From Streptomyces niveus (GTDB lineage: Bacteria; Actinomycetota; Actinomycetes; Streptomycetales; Streptomycetaceae), in assembly GCF_002009175.1 (NCBI RefSeq), contig NZ_CP018047.1, positions 4,340,001 through 4,404,000 of the forward strand: 64,000 bases of DNA, written 5' to 3'. This document shows, in pieces, positions 28,147 through 36,486 of the stretch (positions are counted from its first letter, which is position 1; every line of letters starts with the position of its first letter). Position numbers and translations under genes: made by a program. Below the pieces are notes generated by a model. That model did not search any database, had not been told where the DNA came from, and saw only the letters and a program-made list of their open reading frames with translations.

Positions 28147-28245
28147 GCTGTGCGCCCGTCTGCGGGCCTGGGGCGTGCCGTACGGCTCCGAGGGCGTACG
28201 GGGTGCCCCGGCGCCCGTCAGGCCCCGCCAGGAGCGCGCACCGGC

Positions 28246-28290
28246 ATCAGGCGTTGAACCGTCAGGCGTTGAACCGTCGGGCGTCGAACA
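28246..28290. repeat. Three tandem 15-bp repeats
   Basis: TCAGGCGTTGAACCG twice, then a third copy with three changes, ending 24 bp from the 3' end of the nucleotidyltransferase gene. No coding function seen. Confidence 0.85.
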
Positions 28291-28314
28291 GCGATGTGAA
28301 CGCCAACGGGACCG

Positions 28315-29031
28315 TCAACGCGCGGCGGTCGCCAGCTCCTTGGCGGCCTCGGTGAGGTCCTTCGCGGTGTCGATGGCCCGCCAGTACGCGCCCTGCGGCA
28401 GCGGGAAGCCCGCCAGCCTCCGCTCGCGTGCCAGCCGGGGAAAGGTCGTCCGCTCGTGGTCGCCCCGGTCGGGCAGCAGACCCGCGAACTCCGACGAGAA
28501 CACGTACACACCCGCGTTGATCAGATACGGCGACGGCGGCGACTCGATGAAGTCCAGCACATGGCCGAACTCGTCGGTCTCCACGGCCCCCCAGGGAATC
28601 CGCGGCCGGGCGAGGGCGAGCGTCGCGGTGGCATCGCGCTCGGCGTGGAACGCGGCCATCTCGCGCAGCGAGAAACGCGTCCAGATGTCGCCGTTGGTGG
28701 CGTACCAGGGGCGCTCGGGCTCGGGCAGCCGGGCGGCGGCGTACTTGAGACCACCGCCGCGGCCGAGCGGCTCCTTCTCCACCACGGTCGTGACACGCAG
28801 CGGGAGTTCCGAGGAGTCCAGCCACTCCTGGAGCACCTCGGCGAGATGGCCGCACGAGACAACGGCGTCCGTGACGCCCTCGGCGGCCAGCCAGGCAAGC
28901 TGATGGCCGATGATCGGGGTCCCCGTCCCGGGGATCTCGACCATCGGCTTGGGACGGTCGTCGGTGTACGGGCGCAGCCGCGAACCCTGGCCGCCCGCGA
29001 GAACCACGGCCTGCGTCGGAAACGTCATCAT
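28315..29031 (-). CDS. Sugar-1-phosphate nucleotidyltransferase family protein
   Basis: 238 residues with the NTP-transferase signature VVLAGGQGSRLRPYTDDRPK at the N terminus, PMVEIPG for base/sugar contacts, and the DxD-like NGDIW metal-binding strand near the middle. It belongs to the GDP-mannose / dTDP-glucose pyrophosphorylase superfamily but lacks the C-terminal beta-helix, so it is a single-domain form. The actual sugar is unassigned and no sugar-modifying genes are adjacent. TATCGT 7 nt before the ATG suggests a leaderless mRNA. Confidence 0.83.
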   Translation of the reverse strand: MMTFPTQAVVLAGGQGSRLRPYTDDRPKPMVEIPGTGTPIIGHQLAWLAAEGVTDAVVSCGHLAEVLQEWLDSSELPLRVTTVVEKEPLGRGGGLKYAAARLPEPERPWYATNGDIWTRFSLREMAAFHAERDATATLALARPRIPWGAVETDEFGHVLDFIESPPSPYLINAGVYVFSSEFAGLLPDRGDHERTTFPRLARERRLAGFPLPQGAYWRAIDTAKDLTEAAKELATAAR

Positions 29032-29069
29032 GCCGTGAACGATAGGCGGGGCGGTCGGGGAGGCGGTGC

Positions 29070-29492
29070 TCAGTGCCCCGCGGTCTGCTGGGAGACCCCG
29101 TAGGCGAACGAGGTGTCGCACACGGGGCGGGAGAACGACTGCGCGCGGGTGGGTCCGTAGTGCGCGACAGCGGCGCGGCCGAGCGCGCGGGCCAGGGACA
29201 TGCAGTGCTTGGCGAGCGAGGGGCGCTCCTCGATCTGGCGCTGGAGGTGGGTCAGGGCGATCCCCGGGTCCTTCTCCTGAAGCTCCACGAGCAGCTTGTC
29301 GCGGAGAACGTCCTGCGGGGCGCGGGACTTGGCGCGTACGGACGCCTTGTCCGAGGACGCGGTGAGGATCTGTGCCTCGGAGTTCTTCGCCGCCCACGGG
29401 ACGGTCGCGACCGCCAGGGTTCCGGAGAGGACGAGGACGACGGGCAGTACGAGGGCGAGAGTTCGGCCGATTCGGCGGGCAGTGTGGGTCAC
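29070..29492 (-). CDS. Small secreted or membrane-anchored hypothetical protein
   Basis: 140 residues. An N-terminal hydrophobic helix (about 11-33, LALVLPVVLVLSGTLAVAT) acts as signal or anchor. The exported part is basic and helical (DVLRDKLLVELQEKDPGIAL) with two Cys (HCMSL, RPVCDTSF) that could form a disulfide. Family not recognised. GTG start 7 nt after TACGCT (leaderless). It lies 38 bp before the nucleotidyltransferase start, possibly as an operon. Confidence 0.7.
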   Translation of the reverse strand: MTHTARRIGRTLALVLPVVLVLSGTLAVATVPWAAKNSEAQILTASSDKASVRAKSRAPQDVLRDKLLVELQEKDPGIALTHLQRQIEERPSLAKHCMSLARALGRAAVAHYGPTRAQSFSRPVCDTSFAYGVSQQTAGH

Positions 29493-29565
29493 GGAGGCGA
29501 GCGTAGCGGTCAGTGATGATTTGGCGACATTTAGTCACTCGGCCGAGGGATGGTTCGACTGGGCT

Positions 29566-29599
29566 TTTCGAATCGGGTGTTGACGCACACGATTCGAAA
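29566..29599. promoter_or_regulatory. Inverted repeat between msiK terminator and the small secreted gene
   Basis: TTTCGAATCG (29566-29575) and CGATTCGAAA (29590-29599): perfect 10-base arms, 14-base spacer, in an AT-richer patch about 75 bp upstream of the 29492 start. Looks like an operator rather than a terminator because the arms are AT-rich; binding protein unknown. Confidence 0.45.
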
Positions 29600-29644
29600 T
29601 GGCCTCTGTGCCGGGGTATTTGTCCGCTCGGGCGGCATACGCAA

Positions 29645-29672
29645 ACGGCCCCGCACCGAAGTGCGGGGCCGT
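29645..29672 (-). terminator. Terminator of msiK
   Basis: Perfect 12-bp stem ACGGCCCCGCAC / GTGCGGGGCCGT with a CGAA tetraloop, 34 bp beyond the msiK stop on its strand. Confidence 0.9.
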
Positions 29673-29705
29673 AAGTACGTTCTTCAGTTCAGTCGCCCCG
29701 AGGGG

Positions 29706-30842
29706 TCAGTCGCTGAGGCGCTCGCCCGTGGACGATGCGAAGACGTGCGTCTCGCCCGGACGCGGCACGACGTGCAGCTTGGCGCCCTTCTCGGGAACGG
29801 CACGGCCGTTGACGCGGACCACGAGGTCCTTGTGCTCGCCGCCGACCTGCGCGTCGCCGTAGACGTAACCGTCGGCGCCGAGCTCCTCGACGACGTTGAC
29901 GGTGACGGCCAGACCGGCCGGCGCGTCGTCGGTGTCCTTCGACAGCGACTTCGCGACCTCGCCGCCCTGCTCCACGATGTCGAAGTGCTCCGGGCGGACA
30001 CCGACGGTGACGGTGCTGTCACCACGGTCGGCCGCGGCGGACAGCGCCTCGCGGGAGATCGGGACGACGCTGTTGCCGAACTTCACACCGCCGTCGGTGA
30101 TCGGGACCTCGACCAGGTTCATGGCCGGGGAGCCGATGAAGCCGGCGACGAAGAGGTTGGCGGGACGGTCGTACATGTTGCGCGGCGAGTCCACCTGCTG
30201 GAGCAGACCGTCCTTGAGGACGGCGACCCGGTCACCCATGGTCATGGCCTCGACCTGGTCGTGCGTGACGTACACCGTCGTGATGCCCAGACGGCGCTGG
30301 AGCGAGGCGATCTGCGTACGGGTCGACACACGGAGCTTGGCGTCGAGGTTCGACAGCGGCTCGTCCATGAGGAACACCTGCGGCTCACGCACGATCGCGC
30401 GGCCCATCGCCACACGCTGGCGCTGACCACCGGAGAGCGCCTTCGGCTTGCGGTCCAGGTACTCGGTGAGGTCGAGGATCTTCGCGGCCTCTTCGACCTT
30501 CTTACGGATGTCGGCCTTGTTGACGCCCGCGATCTTGAGCGCGAAGCCCATGTTGTCGGCGACCGACATGTGCGGGTAGAGCGCGTAGTTCTGGAACACC
30601 ATCGCGATGTCCCGGTCCTTCGGCGGCAGGTGCGTGACGTCGCGGTCACCGATGCGGATCGCTCCGCCGTTGACGTCCTCGAGACCCGCGAGCATGCGCA
30701 GGGAGGTCGACTTGCCGCAGCCGGAGGGTCCGACGAGTACGAGGAACTCGCCGTCCGCGACGTCGAGCTCGAGCTGATCGACGGCGGGCTTGGTGGAACC
30801 CGGGTACACACGGGTCGCCTTGTCGAACGAGACAGTGGCCAT
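29706..30842 (-). CDS. msiK: Multiple-sugar ABC importer ATPase MsiK
   Basis: Shared ATPase that energises several carbohydrate importers in Streptomyces (cellobiose, chitobiose, maltose, trehalose). The 378-residue protein has Walker A VGPSGCGKSTS, signature LSGGQRQRVAMG, Walker B QVFLMDEPLSNLD, switch His in VYVTHDQVEAMTMGDR, and a C-terminal MalK-like OB/TOBE regulatory region from about 240 (VEVPITDGGVKF; GVRPEHFDI). It is monocistronic, as expected for an ATPase serving many transporters. A DasR-like site lies about 80-95 bp upstream. Confidence 0.95.
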   Translation of the reverse strand: MATVSFDKATRVYPGSTKPAVDQLELDVADGEFLVLVGPSGCGKSTSLRMLAGLEDVNGGAIRIGDRDVTHLPPKDRDIAMVFQNYALYPHMSVADNMGFALKIAGVNKADIRKKVEEAAKILDLTEYLDRKPKALSGGQRQRVAMGRAIVREPQVFLMDEPLSNLDAKLRVSTRTQIASLQRRLGITTVYVTHDQVEAMTMGDRVAVLKDGLLQQVDSPRNMYDRPANLFVAGFIGSPAMNLVEVPITDGGVKFGNSVVPISREALSAAADRGDSTVTVGVRPEHFDIVEQGGEVAKSLSKDTDDAPAGLAVTVNVVEELGADGYVYGDAQVGGEHKDLVVRVNGRAVPEKGAKLHVVPRPGETHVFASSTGERLSD

Positions 30843-30921
30843 GGTGATGTGGTCCCTTCACCGGCAGGAACGTGCCGGACGATCCGAGTAAAGGAATGGC
30901 TCCCCCGCCGAAGAGCGGAGG

Positions 30922-30937
30922 ATGGGTCTAGTCCACC
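30922..30937. promoter_or_regulatory. Candidate DasR (dre-like) site upstream of msiK
   Basis: ATGGGTCTAGTCCACC matches the dre consensus AGTGGTCTAGACCACT at 12 of 16 positions. Its inner 12-mer GGTCTAGTCCAC is identical to that upstream of nagK (50641-50652). DasR represses GlcNAc-related genes and is released by amino-sugar phosphates (known from S. coelicolor). Candidate only. Confidence 0.55.
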
Positions 30938-31047
30938 TGGATGAACTTGAGGTGACGCTACCCCGCGTTTCAAGATCTGTCAGTAGGTGAGCCACGACGA
31001 AATTCCCGGCCGACCGGTGATCCGTGCCGGTTATAGTTTTCCCGCAC

Positions 31048-31121
31048 GCCTCCTTAGCTCAGTTGGCCAGAGCAACGCACTTGTAATGCGTAGGTCGTCG
31101 GTTCGAATCCGACAGGGGGCT
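31048..31121 (+). tRNA. tRNA-Thr (anticodon TGT)
   Basis: 74 nt. The acceptor stem GCCTCCT pairs with AGGGGGC (one G-U), the D arm contains AGCTCAGTTGG, the anticodon stem ACGCA/TGCGT encloses loop CTTGTAA with anticodon TGT, and the T arm has GGTTCGAATCC. CCA is not encoded. TATAGT at 31032-31037 is a likely -10. Followed at once by a terminator. Confidence 0.97.
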
Positions 31122-31127
31122 CGGGGG

Positions 31128-31158
31128 AAGGCCAGGTCATCGACGGTGACCTGGCCTT
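31128..31158 (+). terminator. Terminator of the tRNA gene
   Basis: Stem AAGGCCAGGTCA / TGACCTGGCCTT (12 bp) with a 7-base loop, followed by TTTC-like bases; starts 6 bp after the tRNA. Confidence 0.9.
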
Positions 31159-31207
31159 TCGGTCTGTGTGGGGTCGGGGCGTGGGCGGCGGCCCGGAGCG
31201 GGCGGGG

Positions 31208-32602
31208 TCAGTGGCGGCCCGCGATGCGGTTGGCCGTGCGGGCCAGGCGGTGGGTTGTCGTCGTGCGGGCCCTGGACTCCTGGCGGTCCGCCGTGCGGTA
31301 GGCCGCGTAGAGGGTGTGGACTCCCAGCCAGCGCAGGGGTTCCGGTTCCCATTTGCGGACCTTGTGGTTGACCCAGGGCAGGGTCGTGAGGTCCGTGGGG
31401 CCGCCCTGGCCGGAGTCCTGTTGGATCAGGTCGCGCAGGGTGCGGGCCGCGAGGTTGGTCGTGGCCACTCCCGAGCCGACGTAGCCGCCCGCCCACCCGA
31501 GGCCGGTGGAGCGGTCGAGGGTGACCGTGGCGCACCAGTCGCGGGGGACACCGAGGACGCCCGACCAGGCGTGGTCGATGCGGACACCGGCCGTGGTGGG
31601 GAAGAAGCGGACCAGGATGTCGCGCAGGGCGGCGATGGTGGCGGGCTGGGTGCGGCCGTCGTTGTCGGTCCGGGAGCCGTAGCGGTACGGGACGCCCCGG
31701 CCGCCGAGTGCGATGCGGTCGTCGGCGGTGCGCTGGGCGTACATGTAGGCGTGCGCCATGTCGCCGAGGGTTTCGCGGCCTTCCCAGCCGATGGTGTCCC
31801 AGACCGAGGCGGGCAGCGGTTCGGTGGCGATCATCGAGGAGTTCATGGGGAGCCAGGTGCGGCGCTGACCCTTGAGGCCGGCGGTGAAGCCCTCCGTGCA
31901 GCGCAGGACGTAGGGCGCGCGGACGGTGCCGTACGGGGTGATCGCGTGTTTGGGCTTGATCTCCGTGACGGGCGTCGACTCGTGGATGGTGACGCCGAGC
32001 GCCTCGACGGCGGCGGCGAGGCCCTTGAGGAGTTTGACGGGGTGCAGCCGGGCGCCGTGCGGGGTCCAGGTGGAGCCGACGGCTCCGGTGACCCGTACGC
32101 GTTCGGCGGTCTCGCGTGCGCCGTGCAGGGTGCGGTCCATCTCGCCGAAGGCGATCTCGGTGGTGTGGAAGTCCTTGAGGCGGGCGAGTTGCGCGGGTGT
32201 GTAGGCGACTTCGAGGACGCCGCCCCGGTGGATGTCGGCGTCGATCGTCTCGTCGGCGGCGACGCGTACGACTTCGGCCACGGTGTCGTTCATGGCCTGC
32301 TGGAGGCGGACGGCGGCGTCGTGACCGTGCTTGAGGGCGTAGGCGTCGCGGCCGGCGATGCCGTTGTAGAGCCAGCCGCCGTTGCGCCCGGAGGCGCCGT
32401 ATCCGCAGAACTTGCCTTCCAGGACGGTGATGTTGAGGAAGGGCACGGCCTTCTTCAGGTAGTAGGCCGTCCACAGGCCGGTGAAGCCGCCGCCGACGAT
32501 GCAGACGTCGGCCGTCGCGTCGCCGGGAAGGGGTTCGCGGGGCGCGGGTATGCCGTCCTGGGCGTACCAGAAGGAGATGCCGCCGTTGGTGGTGCTGCTC
32601 AT
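31208..32602 (-). CDS. FAD-dependent oxidoreductase (DAO/glycine oxidase family)
   Basis: 464 residues. The FAD Rossmann motif DVCIVGGGFTGLWTAYYLKK lies at about 32-51 and the second motif CGYGASGRNGGWLYNG follows at about 66-81. The C-terminal GYVGSGVATTNLAARTLRDL is the usual closing FAD loop. This layout matches amine/amino-acid oxidases such as gamma-glutamylputrescine oxidase. The substrate is not determined and no amine-catabolic genes are next to it. Its ATG overlaps the TGA of the upstream rhomboid-like gene, so the pair is coupled. Confidence 0.85.
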   Translation of the reverse strand: MSSTTNGGISFWYAQDGIPAPREPLPGDATADVCIVGGGFTGLWTAYYLKKAVPFLNITVLEGKFCGYGASGRNGGWLYNGIAGRDAYALKHGHDAAVRLQQAMNDTVAEVVRVAADETIDADIHRGGVLEVAYTPAQLARLKDFHTTEIAFGEMDRTLHGARETAERVRVTGAVGSTWTPHGARLHPVKLLKGLAAAVEALGVTIHESTPVTEIKPKHAITPYGTVRAPYVLRCTEGFTAGLKGQRRTWLPMNSSMIATEPLPASVWDTIGWEGRETLGDMAHAYMYAQRTADDRIALGGRGVPYRYGSRTDNDGRTQPATIAALRDILVRFFPTTAGVRIDHAWSGVLGVPRDWCATVTLDRSTGLGWAGGYVGSGVATTNLAARTLRDLIQQDSGQGGPTDLTTLPWVNHKVRKWEPEPLRWLGVHTLYAAYRTADRQESRARTTTTHRLARTANRIAGRH

Positions 32603-33036
32603 GACGGTGTTCGTACACCGCCCTCCGTACCTGTGTCCAGGTTCGGGGTACGGGGGCGGCACCGGGTGAGGGGGTAGCAGGCGAGGCCGATGAGGACGGC
32701 GGTGAAGTGGCCGACGTCGGTGAAGTCCGGCCCGGCGATGAGCGGGACGCCGTAGAAGATGAGGACGGCTCCTACGTACGGATGTCGCCAGGGCGGGGCG
32801 ATCCGGTAGGTGAGGGCGGCGACGACGCCGGTGAGGGCGTAGCTGACACCCACGTCGAGGGTGCGCGCGGCGGCTTCGTGCGCGCGGCCGTGCCGGATCG
32901 CCCAGTGGAGGATGCCTTCGCCGACGAGGGTGGCGCCGACGTGCGCGGCGACGGCCGCGAGGCAGAGACAGGTGCCGGGGGCGGTCCTGACCCGGATCCA
33001 GGTGGTGTGGGCTGCCTTGCGGAGATCGCGGCGCAT
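32599..33036 (-). CDS. Rhomboid-like small membrane protein
   Basis: 145 residues with four to five membrane segments. GVSYALTGVVAAL resembles the rhomboid serine strand (GxSx, with Ser kept but GASG altered), and DVGHFTAVLIGLACYPL holds the helix-6 His. This fits the short actinobacterial rhomboid-like family; proteolytic activity is uncertain. Start ATG 33036 or GTG 33048. It overlaps the oxidase gene by ATGA, which suggests joint expression. Confidence 0.72.
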   Translation of the reverse strand: MRRDLRKAAHTTWIRVRTAPGTCLCLAAVAAHVGATLVGEGILHWAIRHGRAHEAAARTLDVGVSYALTGVVAALTYRIAPPWRHPYVGAVLIFYGVPLIAGPDFTDVGHFTAVLIGLACYPLTRCRPRTPNLDTGTEGGVRTPS

Positions 33037-33151
33037 GGGGTGATTCACGCACGGGGGCGGGGCCTTGGACGGGATCGACATTCCGGGCCGGAGCGGCGGT
33101 GGCGCGGAAACCCGGTCGAGGTTCGGGGGGTGCGCTCGTAGGCTCGGGGCA

Positions 33152-34057
33152 ATGGAGATTCCGGCGGAGCTGGCGAGGACGCAGTCGATGCTTCTGGGTG
33201 CGCGGGGGCGCGCGTTCATCGCCGCGCTCCCGGGGCGCGCGGCCGACTTCCTGAAAAGGTGGGAGCTTCGGCGTACGGGCCCGGCGATGCACGGCATGTG
33301 CGCGCTCGTCCTGCCGGTGGAGCGGGCGGACGGTACGCCGGCCGTGCTGAAGCTCCAGGACCTGGACGAGGAGACGGCCGGTGAGCCGGTGGCGCTGCGG
33401 CTGTGGGACGGCGACGGCGCGGTGCGGCTGCTGGAGTACGACGAGTCGTCGGGCACGCTGCTGCTGGAGCGGCTGGACGCGGCGCGGGATCTGGCCGGTG
33501 TCCCGGTACGGGACGGGGTGACGGTCATCGCGGGGCTGCTGGCGCGGTTGACGGCGCGGGCCGCGCCGGAGGGCCTGCGGACGCTGGAGGGGATCGCGGG
33601 GGCGATGCTCGACGAGACGCCGGTGACGGTGCGGTCGGTCCCCGACGGCGTGGAGCGGCGGCTGCTGCTGGACTGCGCGGCGGCTGTACGTGAGGTGGCC
33701 GGCGAGCCGGGGGACCGGCTGCTGCACTGGGATCTGCACTTCGAGAACGTGCTGGCGCCCGTGCCGGTGGCCGGGGGCGCGGGCCGTGAGCCGTGGCTGG
33801 CGATCGACCCGAAGCCGCTGGCCGGGGATCCGGGGTTCGAGCTGCTGCCCGCTTTCGTCAACCGGTTCGACGCGGGCGACATCCTGTGGAGGTTCGATCT
33901 CATGACGGAGGTCATGGGGCTGGACCGGGAGCGCGCGCGGGCGTGGACGCTGGGACGGGTGCTCCAGAACTGTCTCTGGGACATCCAGGGAGGGGTGCGG
34001 GGTCTGTCGACCGTGCACCTGGCCGTGGGGCGGGAGTTGCGGGACCGACGGGTCTGA
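33152..34057 (+). CDS. Aminoglycoside/hydroxyurea antibiotic resistance kinase-like protein
   Basis: 301 residues of the APH(6)/hydroxyurea-kinase family (streptomycin 6-kinase type). Features: ALVLPVERADGTPAVLKLQ with the ATP-binding Lys, the catalytic Brenner box HWDLHFENV, and the metal Asp in LAIDPKPLAGDPGFEL. Such kinases phosphorylate streptomycin or hydroxyurea, but many genomic homologues are of unknown substrate; no antibiotic cluster is nearby. TAGGCT (33139-33144) 7 nt before the ATG indicates a leaderless message. Confidence 0.85.
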   Translation: MEIPAELARTQSMLLGARGRAFIAALPGRAADFLKRWELRRTGPAMHGMCALVLPVERADGTPAVLKLQDLDEETAGEPVALRLWDGDGAVRLLEYDESSGTLLLERLDAARDLAGVPVRDGVTVIAGLLARLTARAAPEGLRTLEGIAGAMLDETPVTVRSVPDGVERRLLLDCAAAVREVAGEPGDRLLHWDLHFENVLAPVPVAGGAGREPWLAIDPKPLAGDPGFELLPAFVNRFDAGDILWRFDLMTEVMGLDRERARAWTLGRVLQNCLWDIQGGVRGLSTVHLAVGRELRDRRV

Positions 34058-34151
34058 CGCCCCGACCGGGATCGTTCAGGGGCCGGAGCGCCGAGCGTGG
34101 GGCTGCCGGGCGCCGCTGGCGCGACAGCCGGGGAAAGGGCAGGCTGCGGTC

Positions 34152-34631
34152 ATGATTCGTACGGCTACGGCCGCCGACGTTCCGGTGATCCACGCGATGA
34201 TCCGTGAACTGGCGGCATACGAGAAGGCCCCTGACGAGGCGCGGGCGACCGAGGCGCAGTTGGGGGAGGCGCTGTTCGGGGAGCGGCCCGCCGCGTACGC
34301 GCACATCGTGGAGACGGACGACGGCGCGGTGGCGGGGTTCGCGCTGTGGTTCCTGAACTTCTCGACGTGGCGCGGGGTGCACGGCATCTATCTGGAGGAC
34401 CTGTACGTCCGTCCGGAGCTGCGCGGCGGCGGGCACGGCAAGGCGCTGCTGACGGAGCTGGCGCGGATCTGTGTGGAGCGCGGGTACGAGCGGCTGGAGT
34501 GGTCCGTACTGGACTGGAACGAGCCGTCGATCGCCTTCTACCGGGCGCTGGGGGCGCGGCCGCAGGACGGGTGGACGGTGTTCCGGCTGACGGACGGGGA
34601 GTTGGCGGCGCTGGGGGCGCCCGGTGCCTGA
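34152..34631 (+). CDS. GNAT family N-acetyltransferase (diamine acetyltransferase-like)
   Basis: 159 residues covering one GNAT domain: IRTATAADVPVIHAMIRELA at the start, FSTWRGVHGIYLEDLYVRPE then LRGGGHGKALL (acetyl-CoA pyrophosphate loop), and the conserved WSVLDWNEPSIAFYRALGA near the end. The FSTW...GIYLEDLYV pattern is that of spermidine/spermine or thialysine acetyltransferases. The proximity of an amine-oxidase-like gene 1.5 kb away is suggestive but weak. Confidence 0.87.
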   Translation: MIRTATAADVPVIHAMIRELAAYEKAPDEARATEAQLGEALFGERPAAYAHIVETDDGAVAGFALWFLNFSTWRGVHGIYLEDLYVRPELRGGGHGKALLTELARICVERGYERLEWSVLDWNEPSIAFYRALGARPQDGWTVFRLTDGELAALGAPGA

Positions 34632-34754
34632 GGTGCGTGCGGTGGGCGCGGGCGGCGGTGTCTGCGTCGGCGGCGTTGGCGGCATTGGCGGCGTTGTCAG
34701 TGGGGGCCTCTACTCTCGGTGACGAGTGCGGAGACCGACTTCTGGGGGGACCTC

Positions 34755-35243
34755 GTGTCCGGGACGACGACGCAACAGCCCGATCCGGTGATGGCGGAGA
34801 TCGGCCGTGGCATGGAGCTGGGGCAGCGCGGTGAACGGGCCGCCGCCCGGCGGGTGTTCGCCGGGGTGTGGGACCGGCTGGGCGCGGACGGCGACCCGTT
34901 CCACATATGCGCGCTGGCGCACTCCATGGCCGATGTCCAGGACGATCCGCGGGAGGAACTGGTCTGGGACCTGCGGGCGTTGGAGGCGGCGGATCTGGTC
35001 TCGGACGAGCGGGCGCGGCTCGCGGGGGTGGCGAGTCCGGTGGCCGCGTTCTACCCGTCGCTGCATCTCAACCTGGGGGATGTGTACCGGCGGCTGGGCG
35101 ATCTCGACCGGGCCCGTGACCATCTGGCGCGCGGGCAGGACGCGGTGGGCACGCTCGGTGGCGACGGGTACGGGCAGCTGATCAAGGGCGGTCTCGACCG
35201 GCTGGCCGAGCGCCTGTCGGCACCCGGACCCCCGCCCGCCTGA
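34755..35243 (+). CDS. Tetratricopeptide-like cytosolic protein
   Basis: 162 residues, helical, with TPR-like pairs: VMAEIGRGMELGQRGERAAA then AARRVFAGVWDRL, and YPSLHLNLGDVYRRLGDLDR then ARDHLARGQDAV. No enzymatic motif; probably protein-protein contact. GTG 34755 is preferred over the GTG at 34719 because GGGGGGA lies 4 bases before it and a plausible -10 (TACTCT, 34711-34716) would put transcription start between them. Confidence 0.72.
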   Translation: MSGTTTQQPDPVMAEIGRGMELGQRGERAAARRVFAGVWDRLGADGDPFHICALAHSMADVQDDPREELVWDLRALEAADLVSDERARLAGVASPVAAFYPSLHLNLGDVYRRLGDLDRARDHLARGQDAVGTLGGDGYGQLIKGGLDRLAERLSAPGPPPA

Positions 35244-35275
35244 TTCCCGCCCGCCTGATTCCCGCCGCCCTGATC
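35231..35275. repeat. Three tandem 15-bp repeats at the end of the TPR gene
   Basis: CCCGCCCGCCTGATT twice and a third copy with three changes. The first copy contains the TPR gene's stop codon, so repeat expansion has occurred at the 3' end of the gene. Confidence 0.85.
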
Positions 35276-35339
35276 CCCGTCGGGCCCCGGCCCGATACCC
35301 CGCCCGAACCGGCCCGATCTCAGCCCGTTCCCGGTCCGG

Positions 35340-36359
35340 TCACACGGCCGACGGGTCGAGCGGCGGCTCCAGGACCACCTTGCCCATCGTGCCGCGCGTC
35401 TCGATCGCGCGGTGCGCGCGGGCCGCGTCGGCGAGCGGGAAGCGCTGTACGGCTGGCCGCAGCCGGCCCGTGGCGGCCTCGGACAGGGCACGCTCCTCCA
35501 GTACGCGGACGTCGCCGCCCGCCTTCTGGAGCATCACCGGGCCGAGTACACCCTCGGAGGTGATGCCGCGCGCCGCCTGCTCCTCCTCCGTGTAGCTCAG
35601 CGGCTCACCGTCGCGAATGCCTTCCCCGGCCCAGCCGAAGACGATGTGGCGCCCGCCCTTGCCGAGGAGATCGACGGCGGCGCGGCCGGTGTCGCCGCCG
35701 ACCGAGTCGAAGACGACGGTTGCGGGGCGTCCGTCGAGGCGGGCGCGGACCGTCTCGGGCCAGTCGGGCAGCGTGTAATCGACGGCGATGTCGGCGCCGT
35801 TCTCGGCGACGCGCGCCACCTTGGCGGGACCGCCGGCGAGGCCGACGACGGTCGCGCCGGCGTTCTTCGCGTACTGGACGAGGAGCGTGCCGATGCCTCC
35901 GGCGGCGGCGGGGACGATCGCGACGTCCTCGGGGCCGAGGGTGGTGAACTGAAGGATGCCCATGGTGGTGCGGCCGGTGCCGATCATGGCGACGGCCTCG
36001 GCGGCGTCGAGGTTGGCGGGGATCTCGTGGAGCCGGGCGGCATCGGTGACGGCGAGTTCCGCGTAACCGCCGGGGACCATGCCGAGGTGGACGACGACCC
36101 GCTTGCCGAGCCAGCTCGGGTCGGTGCCCTCGCCGAGCGCGTCGACCGTGCCCGCCACTTCCCGGCCGGGGATGGTGGGCAGTTCGACGGGACGGGGGAA
36201 CGGGCCCTGTTCGCCCTCGCGCAGGGCGGTGTCCAGGACATGGACCCCGGCCGCGGCGACGGCGATCCGGACCTGGCCGGGGCCGGGGACGGGGTCGTCG
36301 GTCCGTTCGTGGACCAGGTTCTCGGCGGGCCCGAAGGCGTGGAGGCGGATGGCGTGCAT
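35340..36359 (-). CDS. Zinc-independent quinone oxidoreductase (MDR family)
   Basis: 339 residues. The N-terminal GroES-like domain begins MHAIRLHAFGPAENLVHERT and includes VHVLDTALREGEQGPF in place of the Cys/His zinc ligands. The NADPH-binding Rossmann fold has VAIVPAAAGGIGTLLVQYAK and later VVFDSVGGDTGRAAVDLL. This is the quinone-reductase (QOR) branch, NADPH-dependent reduction of quinones or enones. Substrate unassigned; monocistronic. Confidence 0.87.
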   Translation of the reverse strand: MHAIRLHAFGPAENLVHERTDDPVPGPGQVRIAVAAAGVHVLDTALREGEQGPFPRPVELPTIPGREVAGTVDALGEGTDPSWLGKRVVVHLGMVPGGYAELAVTDAARLHEIPANLDAAEAVAMIGTGRTTMGILQFTTLGPEDVAIVPAAAGGIGTLLVQYAKNAGATVVGLAGGPAKVARVAENGADIAVDYTLPDWPETVRARLDGRPATVVFDSVGGDTGRAAVDLLGKGGRHIVFGWAGEGIRDGEPLSYTEEEQAARGITSEGVLGPVMLQKAGGDVRVLEERALSEAATGRLRPAVQRFPLADAARAHRAIETRGTMGKVVLEPPLDPSAV

Positions 36360-36464
36360 GGCTGGCTCCCTCGTTGACTCCCGGTACGTCGCGCCGCGCG
36401 TTCAGGTGCGTTGTGCGTCCGGGCGCGGCACGCGTTCCGGGTCGGCGTACGGAAGCCAGCCTCC

Positions 36465-36486
36465 GACCTCAAGCGGACTTGAGGTC
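36465..36486 (-). terminator. Hairpin at the stop codon of the FAD/NAD(P)-binding gene
   Basis: GACCTCAAG-CGGA-CTTGAGGTC, perfect 9-bp stem. The stem base overlaps the gene's TGA at 36485-36487. Confidence 0.7.

Noticed and set aside
32603..34018. Upstream extension of the FAD oxidoreductase frame
   Set aside because: The extra 472 codons run antisense through the resistance-kinase-like gene and out of frame over the rhomboid-like gene; the FAD motif sits about 30 residues after ATG 32602, which is the normal start.
33152..34057. Antibiotic biosynthesis or resistance cluster
   Set aside because: The kinase, the partial erythromycin esterase (63056) and the MFS pump are isolated genes among housekeeping loci; no polyketide, peptide or aminoglycoside biosynthetic genes are seen.
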